A stretch of 34,955 nt of DNA, from contig CAILZI010000101.1 in the NCBI GenBank assembly GCA_903838675.1, forward strand, positions 1-34,955, read 5' to 3'. The notes under the pieces are model-generated. The model had not been told where the DNA came from. It made no database searches and saw only the letters and a program-made list of their open reading frames with translations. The stretch's first letter is position 1. Each line of letters starts with the position of its first letter. Below are positions 1 to 8,260 of this stretch, one piece after another. The position numbers and the translations under genes were made by a program. The DNA is from an uncultured Verrucomicrobiota bacterium (lineage in GTDB: Bacteria > Verrucomicrobiota > Verrucomicrobiia > Verrucomicrobiales > Verrucomicrobiaceae).

Positions 1-56
1 GACTTAAAATCTGCTGGGAGGTAACTCCCTTGCCGGTTCGAGTCCGGCCAGCGGCA
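1..56 (+). tRNA. tRNA-Leu(UAA), 3' part only
   Basis: The window opens inside the anticodon arm. A 7-nt loop CTTAAAA (3-9) gives anticodon UAA. A long variable arm follows, with stem GGGAG/CTCCC (16-20 and 25-29), typical of class II tRNAs such as Leu. The T arm is GCCGG-TTCGAGT-CCGGC (32-48) and the acceptor 3' strand is CAGCGGC with discriminator A at 56. CCA is not encoded (CCC follows). The 5' half lies before the window. Confidence 0.9.
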
Positions 57-160
57 CCCTTTAGCGGGGGGCATATTGGTGCAGTATCAATTCAGCGCTG
101 TCCTCGCTGCAGGCCTTTGTGAAATATGAGTGCTGGCAGCTGGAAGAAGTTGGCGCCCCG

Positions 161-186
161 TCCTTCGCTCTTCGAGCTACGGAGGG
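161..186. repeat. Imperfect palindrome resembling a dispersed intergenic repeat
   Basis: The segment TCCTTCGCTC-TTC-GAGCTACGGA forms an imperfect hairpin: GCTC pairs with GAGC around a 3-nt loop, then TCC pairs with GGA across a mismatched 3-nt bulge. The CTTCGCT..AGCTACGGAGG layout recalls short palindromic elements that recur between genes in some environmental bacteria. That resemblance is from memory. Only one copy was noticed in this window, so its repeat status is unproven. It lies about 30 nt beyond the 3' end of the minus-strand tRNA-Ser. Confidence 0.3.
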
Positions 187-215
187 CATTTTTCGCCTCC
201 TTGGGTCGACGAAAA

Positions 216-305
<90 letters not shown>

Positions 306-424
306 TGGTGCTGCGTTGCGGAACGTGAATAGTAAGCAACGTGAGGCGGCCTGCCAAGAGGAAGTTTGCATGAGCTGCAAGTCAGGATTGATCCCAGACA
401 TGGGGCCATCCATGGTCATCGCGC

Positions 425-1216
425 ATGATCCACAAGACCGCACTGATTGATCCGAGCGCCCAAATCGACCCCACTGCTGAGATCGGCCCCTATGTGGTGA
501 TCGAAGGGCCGAGTGTGGTGGCTGCCGGAAGCAGAATCGAGGCCCATGCGCAGCTCGTGGGGCGTGTGGTGGTGGGGGAGGGGACACGGATCGGACGGGG
601 GGCGGTGATCGGTGGAGAACCTCAGGATCTGGGCTTTGATCCCGCTACTGAGAGCAGCGTGATTTTGGGCAAAAAAAATATCATTCGCGAGCATGTGACG
701 ATCCATCGCGGCAGCAAACCGGGGATGGCGACGCGGATCGGTGATGGCAATTATCTCATGGTGGGCAGCCACCTGGCGCATGATGTGGTGCTGGGGGACC
801 GGAACATCCTGGCAAACGCGGTGCTGCTGGGCGGGCATATTCACGTGGGCAACAACACTTTCATCGGTGGAGGGGCGGTGTTTCACCAATTCCTGCGCAT
901 TGGAGATTTTTGCGTGATCCAGGGGAACGGCAGCTTCAGCAAAGACATTCCCCATTACTGTGCAGCACAGCGCATCAATCGCATCACCGGGCTGAATGTG
1001 ATCGGCTTGCGGAGGCAGGGGTTCACGACGGAGGAGCGCGGAGCGATTAAAGAGCTGTTTCAGCAGCTGTTTTGCAGTGGAATGAACCTGACGCAGGCGG
1101 TGGAGCAGGCGGGAACCCAAGAATGGCCTGAAAAAGCGCGGCGGCTGCTGGAATTCGTACAAGCACCAAGCAAAAAAGGAGTGTGTCCAGTGCGCCCTGG
1201 ACGGGAGGATGACTGA
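425..1216 (+). CDS. lpxA: Acyl-ACP--UDP-N-acetylglucosamine O-acyltransferase (LpxA)
   Basis: Cytoplasmic enzyme for the first step of lipid A synthesis: transfer of a 3-hydroxyacyl chain from ACP to the 3-OH of UDP-GlcNAc. The 263-aa length matches the family. The N-terminal ~190 residues are a left-handed parallel beta-helix of hexapeptide repeats (for example IDPSAQIDPTAEIGPYVVIEG). The GGEPQDLGF loop (63-71) matches the substrate-loop QDLKY region, and His119 in HLAHD corresponds to the catalytic His of E. coli LpxA. NRITGLNVIGLRRQGF (185-200) followed by a helical C-terminus is also diagnostic. The start is the conserved MIHKTALIDP; no Shine-Dalgarno is evident upstream. It stands apart from lpxC/fabZ/lpxB genes here and is followed 83 nt later by lptD on the same strand, a second LPS gene. 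Confidence 0.95.
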   Translation: MIHKTALIDPSAQIDPTAEIGPYVVIEGPSVVAAGSRIEAHAQLVGRVVVGEGTRIGRGAVIGGEPQDLGFDPATESSVILGKKNIIREHVTIHRGSKPGMATRIGDGNYLMVGSHLAHDVVLGDRNILANAVLLGGHIHVGNNTFIGGGAVFHQFLRIGDFCVIQGNGSFSKDIPHYCAAQRINRITGLNVIGLRRQGFTTEERGAIKELFQQLFCSGMNLTQAVEQAGTQEWPEKARRLLEFVQAPSKKGVCPVRPGREDD

Positions 1217-1220
1217 GGCG

Positions 1221-1240
1221 AAAAAAGTCCGGCTTTTTCT
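1221..1240 (+). terminator. Possible rho-independent terminator after lpxA
   Basis: AAAAAAG-TCCGG-CTTTTTCT directly follows the lpxA stop codon: a stem AAAAAG/CTTTTT with a 5-nt loop and a pyrimidine tail. The stem is A/T-rich and only moderately stable, so it may be leaky and allow read-through to lptD. Confidence 0.4.
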
Positions 1241-1299
1241 TGTCACCGTGACCCCGGTAGCCTATTTAGAGTGCTCTCATTGCCTGCTTGTGTAGGGCG

Positions 1300-3834
1300 A
1301 TGTCCTCTCGTGTTATGATTTTTTCAAAATTTTGCGTGACGGTCCTCGTTTGCGCCCTGGTTATGACCGGGGCGGCGAGCGGGCAATCCCTTCTCGACAG
1401 CCTCACGAGCGATCTGAACATTCGTGGTCTATCTACTACGATGGATCCTGAAACGGGAGTCGCTACGGTGACGGGTGATGTTCATATTCATTATGGTAAT
1501 GTTGAAATGCGCTGCGGCAGTGCGCAGTACAATCAGTCCACCGGGGAGGTTATTGCCAAGGACGGGGTGACGATCTGGCGGGATGGAAACCTGTACCATG
1601 GAGATTCAATCACCTACAACTCCATCACTGGAGAGATGTCCGGCCGTAATGTGATCACGGGCATCGGTGCAGGCACGCAGCAAAGCATCGCTGGCACTGG
1701 CATAACCGCTGGAGGGGGGCCGATGGGTGGAGGGTTCAGAAGAACTGCTGGCATGTTCTTCTTCAGGTCAGAAGATTTCCACTCGAGCAGCAAGCTTGAA
1801 AACCGGATTGATGCCAAGGGTGTTACGTTCACATCGCATGATGTGCAGAACCCTAATTACCATATTGGGGTCAAAGAATTGACGGTATATCCAGACGACA
1901 AGGCCATCCTCAAGGATGTGAAAATGTACGCAGGGAAAACACCGTTTCTATGGCTGCCCAAATTGACCAAATCGCTGGATGAAGACAGCAGCATGCGTTT
2001 TGGCCCTGGTTATCAAAGCCGCTGGGGGATGTTCCTGCTGACGCAGATGGCGGTTGTGCATGGCGACCATACCTTCGCAAAATACAAATTTGATCTGCGC
2101 AGCAAGCGTGGCGTGGGTGGTGGTGTGGACTTCTTCTCGGTGCGCAACAGTGCCAACCGGCAAAATTTCGGCTCCCTGAAGTTATACGGCGTCAATGACA
2201 CCGCGCCCTCCACAAACGCCACAAGTGCGATCCGTTATCCAGTGCCCACGAACAGGTATCGGGTAAATTTTCAGCATCGAATCTACCTTCCGGGCCCGGA
2301 TGTGAGCACTTGGTATCTTGATTTCGACATCAACAAGATCAGCGACATTCACTTTTACGAAGATTTCTTCTTCAATGATTACCGCACCAACCGCGAACCT
2401 GACAACCTGATCTCGCTCATTCACACGAATGAAGCCTATGTCGCCACCTTGATGGCGAAGTTCAAACTGAACAATTTCTATCGGACGACGACACGTCTGC
2501 CGGAGCTCTCGATCGACTTCACCCGGAGACCCCTTTGGAATTCGGGGGTGTTTCATCAAGGAACCATCACTGCGGGCATCATTGGAGAAATGGTTGGACA
2601 GCAAGAGCGGGCGGAATTGCAGCGGCTGCAAGCGCTGGGTGCAGGTGGCATGGCAAGCGTGCTGGCAGATCCACTTGGGACTGCAGCCTCATCCTTCATC
2701 AACCTCGCGGGAGCTCCGAACAGTTCCGCTCTTACCCCAGTTGATATCACCCAGGGTCTCTCAGCTATTTCCACCCGACTGGCGCAACCTGGGTATGCCC
2801 GTTTTCACACCTACCATGAGCTGCTGTATCCGAAGACTTACATGGGCTGGCTGAATGTAACGCCCAGGATCGGTGGCGGTCTGACGAGCTATGGTGGCAT
2901 TGTGGGCAGTCCCACCGGCCTGAAGAATTATACCCGTGGCATCTTCAGCTTTGGACTGGATGTCTCCTTCAAACTTTCCAAAAACTGGAGTGATGTGCAG
3001 GTTCCATCGCTGGGGCTCAATGGCATCCGGCACGTGTTTCAGCCCTACTTGAACTATTCTTATCTGGATGCCCCTCAGAATGCGGGAGTTCCTGCTATTG
3101 ACCGACTTTCCACCACCACCCGGCCGCGTTCCATTGATGTTCCGCTGTTTACTGCCGTGGACAGCCTTCGCTCATGGAATGTGGCGCGTATCGGCTTCCG
3201 CAACCTTTTTCAAACGAAGCGCGACTACATGGCCAGCAACGGTTTAGGCAACTTCTGGGAGACGCCCGATGGCGGAGACAGCCAGACCTACACCTGGGCC
3301 GGGATGAACACCTATGTGAATGTATTTGGCCAGGACCCCGAATATGGACGCAGTCTCTCCAATGTTTACAATGAGCTTTTCTGGCTCCCAGTGCCATGGG
3401 TTACCTTGAGATCAGATCTGCAATTGCCCATCACAAGTGGTGTCGGCGCCTTCACTGAGGCCAACAACAGCGTGACCTGGATGCTGAGCAAATCAACTTC
3501 ACTTGAGATGGGGCATCAATATCTTTATGACCACCCCTTTTTCCGGAACAGCAGTCTGATTTACACGCGCTTTTATGCGCGGTTGAACGAAAATTACGGC
3601 TTTAACACGTATCACATTTACGAAGCGGTCAACGGCATTCTCCAATTCCAGAGCTACAATTTTTCGAAGGACCTGAGCAGCTGGGTTGCCTCTTTTGGTT
3701 TGATGTCACGTAACAACGGAAATGGCGTTTCTGATTTTGGACTCCTGCTCTCCTTCACTCTCAAGGATTTCCCGAAATTCAATTTCGACCTGGACATGGA
3801 CCCGAACCCTGGCGGCCGCGGGGGCAAGCAATAG
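1300..3834 (+). CDS. lptD: LPS-assembly protein LptD/OstA (outer-membrane LPS transporter)
   Basis: Likely the outer-membrane translocon that receives LPS from the periplasmic Lpt bridge. From this ATG the protein has 844 aa. It starts with a signal peptide (hydrophobic core about residues 10-24, then AASGQS). Residues ~40-120 form an OstA-type beta-jellyroll with repeated DVHIHYGNVEMRC / GVTIWRDGNLYHGDSITYN strands. The remainder is rich in alternating aromatic strands as expected for the LptD barrel (KDVKMYAGKTPFLWLPKL, RFGPGYQSRWG). The mature chain has only one cysteine (Cys72), so the N-domain/barrel disulfides of E. coli LptD cannot form. Start is uncertain: in-frame TTG at 1288 and ATG at 1315 are alternatives; AGGG lies at 1294-1297. 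Neighbour lpxA supports an LPS role. Confidence 0.82.
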   Translation: MSSRVMIFSKFCVTVLVCALVMTGAASGQSLLDSLTSDLNIRGLSTTMDPETGVATVTGDVHIHYGNVEMRCGSAQYNQSTGEVIAKDGVTIWRDGNLYHGDSITYNSITGEMSGRNVITGIGAGTQQSIAGTGITAGGGPMGGGFRRTAGMFFFRSEDFHSSSKLENRIDAKGVTFTSHDVQNPNYHIGVKELTVYPDDKAILKDVKMYAGKTPFLWLPKLTKSLDEDSSMRFGPGYQSRWGMFLLTQMAVVHGDHTFAKYKFDLRSKRGVGGGVDFFSVRNSANRQNFGSLKLYGVNDTAPSTNATSAIRYPVPTNRYRVNFQHRIYLPGPDVSTWYLDFDINKISDIHFYEDFFFNDYRTNREPDNLISLIHTNEAYVATLMAKFKLNNFYRTTTRLPELSIDFTRRPLWNSGVFHQGTITAGIIGEMVGQQERAELQRLQALGAGGMASVLADPLGTAASSFINLAGAPNSSALTPVDITQGLSAISTRLAQPGYARFHTYHELLYPKTYMGWLNVTPRIGGGLTSYGGIVGSPTGLKNYTRGIFSFGLDVSFKLSKNWSDVQVPSLGLNGIRHVFQPYLNYSYLDAPQNAGVPAIDRLSTTTRPRSIDVPLFTAVDSLRSWNVARIGFRNLFQTKRDYMASNGLGNFWETPDGGDSQTYTWAGMNTYVNVFGQDPEYGRSLSNVYNELFWLPVPWVTLRSDLQLPITSGVGAFTEANNSVTWMLSKSTSLEMGHQYLYDHPFFRNSSLIYTRFYARLNENYGFNTYHIYEAVNGILQFQSYNFSKDLSSWVASFGLMSRNNGNGVSDFGLLLSFTLKDFPKFNFDLDMDPNPGGRGGKQ

Positions 3835-4203
3835 TGTTGCTGGCAGTTTGAGATTAGAGCCTGGATAATCTGGCCTAACGACACTTGATAAAGCAAGGTG
3901 CTGAATCAGTTGGGCTGGGTTGATCTGAACAACCGAGATGGGACCGCAATCAGAATCAGCCCCGGATTCCAGGGCCGAATGGTTTTAATTGAGCGGCATT
4001 CAGCCTTAAAGGGCAATGCCATCCTCAGTCTGAGAGAGGATGAAAAATGACCGTCTCCAGAATAAATCTCAGTGGCTCACATGCCCCCGCCACTTCTGGC
4101 GAGGAAATTGAGGGCCAAGGTGGCAACGGCGAGAATAAAAACTAACCAGGCAAGAGGCATGAGATGAGAGGGGTATGAAGATGGAGAAGATCCGTCAATT
4201 GCT
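3835..4203. other. Intergenic gap between lptD and the proline-rich protein gene
   Basis: This stretch separates two convergent genes and has no convincing conserved coding region. It holds two inverted repeats: GGCATT/AATGCC (3995-4000 and 4015-4020, 14-nt loop) and ATCCTC/GAGGAT (4021-4026 and 4036-4041, 9-nt loop). Neither is followed by a clear T tract. A 27-codon hydrophobic ORF on the minus strand (4077-4160) is listed separately. Confidence 0.6.
4077..4160 (-). CDS. Possible small membrane peptide (27 aa)
   Basis: A minus-strand ATG-to-TGA ORF begins MPLAWLVFILAVATLALNFL and ends in a short basic/glycine tail (ARSGGGM). It is one hydrophobic helix of about 19 residues followed by an Arg, the layout of a single-pass small membrane protein. 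It begins 43 nt downstream of the stop codon of the proline-rich membrane protein on the same strand, so it could be co-transcribed. There is no Shine-Dalgarno, but most genes here lack one. The family is not recognised, and chance occurrence is a real alternative given the length. Confidence 0.28.
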   Translation of the reverse strand: MPLAWLVFILAVATLALNFLARSGGGM

Positions 4204-5244
4204 TCAAGGAATCGGCAGCAACTCGGCTTTGAACTTCTCGTTGGACCAGACACCACTCAAAGAGTGGGTTTCCCAAGGTTGCTTGTTGTCAGACGGGACC
4301 ATGATTGGGGATTCGCCAACGGGATCAGATTTGACAGCATCTGACCCAAACATTTGAACCACCATCAACAAAGCCGAAAGAACAAAGCAGATAACGGAAA
4401 GCGGAACCAATCCTGCCTCTGGATCTTTTTCCTCATAGAACTGTTCTGCATCAGCTGCAGCACTGCGCTTCACGGGAGCGCTGGGTGGAGCGGAGATGGA
4501 GGGGCGCTGCATGGCCTGAGTCGGCTGCAGCTTGACGGTCGCTTTCGGGAGCGGAGTGGTCGCCCCGACACCACCACCAACCATGGGGCCGGTGCCTGTA
4601 CCAGGTGCCGAAGGGGGGCGAGGACCTGCGGTTGGCTTTTGCAGAGGAACGGTGTGTGCGCCAGTTTCGGTGCGCGGAGGAGGCGGAGCTGCGGGATTTT
4701 GGGCGAGCGGACGGGTTGCAGCCGGCAGACCTGCCATGGGCGGGGTGGAAGGGCGAGGGGCAGTCGGTGCCATGGGTGCCACAGGAGCACCAGGAGGCTT
4801 TGGAGCTGTAGGCGGAGCCAGCGGACGAGCCATCGGCGGGGGCATAGCACCCGAAGGGGCTGGTGCAGCCGGGGGCGGTGAGGAAGCGACTGGAACAGCT
4901 GCGGTGATCTTCCGGGAAGGTGGCGACATCGGCGGCGCAGGCAGCTTCACCGGCGCAGTGCTGGACTTTGGCGCGGGGGGAGGGAGCGGCGCGGAGGGCA
5001 GCTGAATCGGAGCTGTGGATTTTTTCGACACCATGGGAACCACGGAAGTCGTGTTGAAGGAGGCTGGAATCCCGCCCGTGGCAGGGGAAATCGGGGAGGT
5101 TGACTCACGCGGCTGGGTGACACCAGCTCCTGGACGTCCGCGCAGAGTGATACGCACCGTCTCTTTCTTCAGCGGGACGGCGGCAGTCTTCGGCGTCGAG
5201 CCTGGTGGTGGAGATGGCGGTTGCGTGTTTTCGGGTTCGCTCAT
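4204..5244 (-). CDS. Proline-rich single-pass membrane protein of unknown function
   Basis: 346 aa, family not recognised. The N-terminus has a short conserved-looking basic segment, KKETVRITLRGRPG (~26-39). Then follows ~215 residues of Pro/Ala-rich low-complexity sequence with approximate internal repeats (KSTAPIQLPSAPLPPP and KSSTAPVKLPAPPMSPP). A basic/acidic stretch precedes one transmembrane segment (about 279-299, LVPLSVICFVLSALLMVVQM), and a ~45-residue polar tail ends the protein. There is no N-terminal signal peptide, so the proline-rich part is probably cytoplasmic with the tail outside. It could be a scaffold for SH3-like or other proline-binding partners, but nothing in the sequence shows this. 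It is divergent from the epimerase gene. Confidence 0.7.
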   Translation of the reverse strand: MSEPENTQPPSPPPGSTPKTAAVPLKKETVRITLRGRPGAGVTQPRESTSPISPATGGIPASFNTTSVVPMVSKKSTAPIQLPSAPLPPPAPKSSTAPVKLPAPPMSPPSRKITAAVPVASSPPPAAPAPSGAMPPPMARPLAPPTAPKPPGAPVAPMAPTAPRPSTPPMAGLPAATRPLAQNPAAPPPPRTETGAHTVPLQKPTAGPRPPSAPGTGTGPMVGGGVGATTPLPKATVKLQPTQAMQRPSISAPPSAPVKRSAAADAEQFYEEKDPEAGLVPLSVICFVLSALLMVVQMFGSDAVKSDPVGESPIMVPSDNKQPWETHSLSGVWSNEKFKAELLPIP

Positions 5245-5386
5245 GGTTCAGGGACGGAAAATTAGATGATTCAGAGAATTCCCTCATATTTAGCGAATTT
5301 CGCCCCCTTGCGTCAATCCCTTTCTCCTCATGCCTTGCAATTGTCCGACCTGTGCCCGTTAGTTGTTGATCTGGTGGTCGGCAACC

Positions 5387-6382
5387 ATGACTTCCCAGGC
5401 CTTTTCTAGCATGAAAATTCTTGTCACAGGCGGAGCTGGTTTTATCGGCTCCCACACCGTTGAGCGCCTTATCCGCGAGGAAGCAGGGCAGATCACAATC
5501 ATTGACAGCTTCAACGACTACTACAATCCGACCATCAAGCGTGAGAATCTGCGCGCTCTTGGTCCCAAGGTGACCGTTTGTGAGGGGGACATCTCTGATC
5601 CGAAATTTGTTGCCGAGACCTTTGATGTGGGCCGTTTTGACGCAGTTATCCATCTCGCAGCCCGTGCCGGCGTGCGCCCATCCATTGAGCAGCCCGAGTT
5701 GTACATAGATACGAACATCAAGGGCACCTTTCACCTCCTCGAGGCCGCCCGCCGTACCGGGGTGGGGCACTTTGTCTTCGCCAGCAGTTCCTCGGTCTAT
5801 GGGGTAAACAAAAAAGTGCCGTTTGCCGAGACCGACCCGATTCTGCAAACCATCAGCCCCTATGCCATGACCAAAATGGCGGGTGAGCAAATGTGCTCCA
5901 ACTACAGCCACCTCTACGGAATGAAGACCGTCGCCCTGCGCTTTTTCACCGTTTATGGCCCGCGCCAGCGCCCCGACCTGGCCATTTCAAAGTTCTCCCG
6001 CCTGATTGAGGACGGCAAGCCGATCGATAAATACGGTGATGGCACCACGGCAAGAGACTACACCTTTGTTCACGACATCGTTGATGGAATCGTCGGTGCG
6101 CTCAACTACCGCAGCGGCCCCATCTGCGACATTTTTAACCTCGGCGGCTCGCAGACGGTCACACTCAATGACCTAATCACCACAATCGAGCAGGCCATCG
6201 GTAAGAAGGCCGTCATCAATCAACTTCCCGAGCAGCCAGGAGATGTGCCGCTGACTTCCGCGGATGTGAGCAAAGCCAAGGCCCTCATTGGCTTTAAACC
6301 CGCCACCACCATCGCCCAGGGGGTGCCCGCCTATGTGGAATGGTTCCGCGACATGCGTGCGCGGGGCATTGCCGTGTGCTAA
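5387..6382 (+). CDS. NAD-dependent UDP-sugar epimerase, UDP-glucuronate 4-epimerase type
   Basis: Extended short-chain dehydrogenase/reductase that interconverts UDP-sugars at C4, probably UDP-glucuronate to UDP-galacturonate, for LPS, capsule or exopolysaccharide. From this ATG it has 331 aa. The NAD-binding GGAGFIG is at residues 15-21, the active-site region SSSSVYG at ~133-139, and the catalytic Tyr159/Lys163 pair in YAMTK. RFFTVYGPRQRPDLA and the later ARDYTFVHDIVDGI match CapI/GAE-type epimerases. Two starts are plausible: 5387, preceded by GGTGG about 9 nt upstream, or 5411 (MKILVTGGAG), the usual family start without a ribosome-binding site. The exact sugar cannot be assigned from sequence. 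Its last four bases overlap the stop of the convergent HAD gene. Confidence 0.87.
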   Translation: MTSQAFSSMKILVTGGAGFIGSHTVERLIREEAGQITIIDSFNDYYNPTIKRENLRALGPKVTVCEGDISDPKFVAETFDVGRFDAVIHLAARAGVRPSIEQPELYIDTNIKGTFHLLEAARRTGVGHFVFASSSSVYGVNKKVPFAETDPILQTISPYAMTKMAGEQMCSNYSHLYGMKTVALRFFTVYGPRQRPDLAISKFSRLIEDGKPIDKYGDGTTARDYTFVHDIVDGIVGALNYRSGPICDIFNLGGSQTVTLNDLITTIEQAIGKKAVINQLPEQPGDVPLTSADVSKAKALIGFKPATTIAQGVPAYVEWFRDMRARGIAVC

Positions 6383-7257
6383 AAATGCGGTGCTGAAACC
6401 GTGCCTTCCTCGATTTCCTGGCGCTTTTTGCGCACGATGCCGTCGGCGATGTCCAGCACCATTTCCTCCAGCAACAGGCGCAGATGGCTGCCGGGGCGGT
6501 AATCCGCAGGCGCGATGTGTTTGACGCGTTCGGCCAGGCCGGTGAGCTGGTAGCACTTGCGGAAGCTGCTGCGGTTCGTCTCGTCTGGATTGTAAACGGC
6601 CACGGCGTGCCCGCCGTAGCGTTTCATCAAAGTGAAACAGGGCACGTCCGTCGGGCCGTCCCCCACATAGATCATATGCTGGAAGGGGATGGGGCGCAGT
6701 TCATGCGCCATGTGGTCGTTTACATCCTCATGAGGCTCCAGCATGCCCTTGTTGATGCGGAAGATGTATTGCGTCTTGGTGGTGTGGCTGATGACGCGTT
6801 TTGGGAAGGTGATGCGGCCATTTTTGTCCTCGCCGAATTCGCAGCCAAAAATGCGCCTGACAAAGGGGGCCAGCGCAGAGCCGTCCAGCAGCGCCTTAAG
6901 GCCGCTGGAGATGATGTAGTGCTCGATCTTCACGCCGAGCAGGCGGTGCTGCTCATTGAGTACTTTGTTCAGTTCGTCGAACAACTCCGGCACGCCTTTG
7001 AAAAAGTTCAGCTTAGCGCCCAGTTTTTTTAAGTCGTCGTTCGTCGGCCGGTCCATGTCCAGGTAGTCCAGCATGCACTTCAGGTAGGCCAGTTCGCCAT
7101 CGTAGCCTTCTTGATTGACCAGTTCGCGGCTGCGTTTCCAGAACTGTTCGGGGTTGATCCCGAAGTGGGGGAAGAGGGTCTCATCCTGCATGTACGTCGG
7201 ACTGAGCGTCTGGTCGTAATCGTAAATGATGCCGATGGTGGTCTGCTGGGATGCCAT
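6379..7257 (-). CDS. HAD-superfamily phosphatase
   Basis: Cytoplasmic phosphohydrolase of the haloacid dehalogenase superfamily, 292 aa. Motif I is DYDQT (Asp13 nucleophile, Asp15 general acid), motif II is in IISSG, and motif IV is VGDGPTDVP with the Mg-binding acidic residues. The insertion between motifs I and II is helical (FWKRSRELVNQEGYDGE), as in phosphoserine-phosphatase-like C1-cap enzymes. The substrate is not predictable. The start is MASQQTTIGI at 7257; an upstream TTG would add residues without family character. It is the last gene of a three-gene minus-strand run, 92 nt after the TIGR01777 gene, and its stop overlaps the end of the convergent epimerase. Confidence 0.8.
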   Translation of the reverse strand: MASQQTTIGIIYDYDQTLSPTYMQDETLFPHFGINPEQFWKRSRELVNQEGYDGELAYLKCMLDYLDMDRPTNDDLKKLGAKLNFFKGVPELFDELNKVLNEQHRLLGVKIEHYIISSGLKALLDGSALAPFVRRIFGCEFGEDKNGRITFPKRVISHTTKTQYIFRINKGMLEPHEDVNDHMAHELRPIPFQHMIYVGDGPTDVPCFTLMKRYGGHAVAVYNPDETNRSSFRKCYQLTGLAERVKHIAPADYRPGSHLRLLLEEMVLDIADGIVRKKRQEIEEGTVSAPHF

Positions 7258-7349
7258 GAGGGGGAGGGGAAGTTGACGGATGTTTACAGTGGTTGACCGT
7301 GGTTGACGATTGTTTTCAAAAACCAGGATCAACAACGACCATCCTCCCT

Positions 7350-8246
7350 TCAAACCAGTGCTTTGAAGGCACTGGAAATGTCTGGGTGCTCAAAAGTGAA
7401 ACCCATCTGGTCGGCCGCGCGAGGAATCACTCGCTGCCCGCCCAGCAGCATTTCGTCCGCCATCCCGCGCAGCAGCAGTTTGAGGGCAAAAGCTGGTGCA
7501 TGAAAGAATGCCGGGCGGTGCAGAGCCGCAGCCAGCTTTTTCGTGAACTCTGCATTCGTCACTGCTTCTGGAGCGCATAGATTTACCGGGCCCCACACGG
7601 ATTCAGAGGTGATCGTCTTCAGAATGAGCTGCACAGCATCGTCGATGTGCACCCAAGACATCCACTGCTGCCCCGATCCCAGCCTGCCGCCGAGGCCGCA
7701 GGCAAACAACTTTCGCAGCAGTGGAAACGCCCCGCCATCACGACCCAGCACCATGCCTGTGCGCAGGGTGATGACACGTACGCCAAGTGCATCCGCCCGG
7801 TGTGCGGCTTTCTCCCAGCCTGCGCAAACATTCGCCAGGAAGCCTTCCCCGCGCGGAGAGGTTTCATCCAGGGCAGTACTGCCGCTGTTTCCATAAAAAC
7901 CAGCCCCGGAGGCGCATACCAGCACCTTGGGCCGGTTTTCAGCTTTCCATGTTCCCAGATGTGCCACCATGGCCTCGGTGAAATCCACACGGCTTTTCCA
8001 GATGCGGTCCCGTTTCTTGGGTGTCCACAGGCCCATGAGGGACTCCCCCGAGAGGTGGACCAAGGCATCCAGGGGAGTTTCCAGCAGAGCGTGAGGTGCT
8101 TTTGGCGGTTGTTGCAGACTTACATTCGCGGTGGGTAACGAGCGTGTGCCGCGAGAATAGGCGACCACTGAATGCCCCTGCTCACGAGCCAGAGACGCCA
8201 AATGACTGCCGATGAAGCCTGTGGCTCCTGTGATCCCGATGCGCAT
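7350..8246 (-). CDS. TIGR01777 family NAD(P)-binding epimerase-like protein (YfcH/SulA-like)
   Basis: Atypical extended SDR of the TIGR01777/YfcH family, 298 aa. The nucleotide-binding loop GATGFIG is at residues 7-13. LVHLSGESLMGLWTPKKRDRIWKSRV is the family hallmark (GExI..RW.. region), followed by GAGFYG, GWEKAA and LRTGMVLGRDGGAFP. The C-terminal ~50 residues match the DUF1731 cap (LLLRGMADEMLLGGQRVIP). The biological substrate of the family is unknown. The start at MRIGITGATG is preceded by GAGGCG 11 nt upstream, one of the few Shine-Dalgarno-like sites here. It begins 14 nt after the stop of the methyltransferase gene, so the two are probably co-transcribed. Confidence 0.88.
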   Translation of the reverse strand: MRIGITGATGFIGSHLASLAREQGHSVVAYSRGTRSLPTANVSLQQPPKAPHALLETPLDALVHLSGESLMGLWTPKKRDRIWKSRVDFTEAMVAHLGTWKAENRPKVLVCASGAGFYGNSGSTALDETSPRGEGFLANVCAGWEKAAHRADALGVRVITLRTGMVLGRDGGAFPLLRKLFACGLGGRLGSGQQWMSWVHIDDAVQLILKTITSESVWGPVNLCAPEAVTNAEFTKKLAAALHRPAFFHAPAFALKLLLRGMADEMLLGGQRVIPRAADQMGFTFEHPDISSAFKALV

Positions 8247-8260
8247 AAACTTGTTACGCC

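Noticed and set aside
416..1246. 276-codon minus-strand frame opposite lpxA
   Set aside because: lpxA on the plus strand has the hexapeptide repeats and catalytic His; the antisense translation is motif-free.
4605..5005. Glycine-rich plus-strand frame opposite the proline-rich gene
   Set aside because: Gly-rich translation is the mirror of Pro codons on the minus strand, not a real gene.
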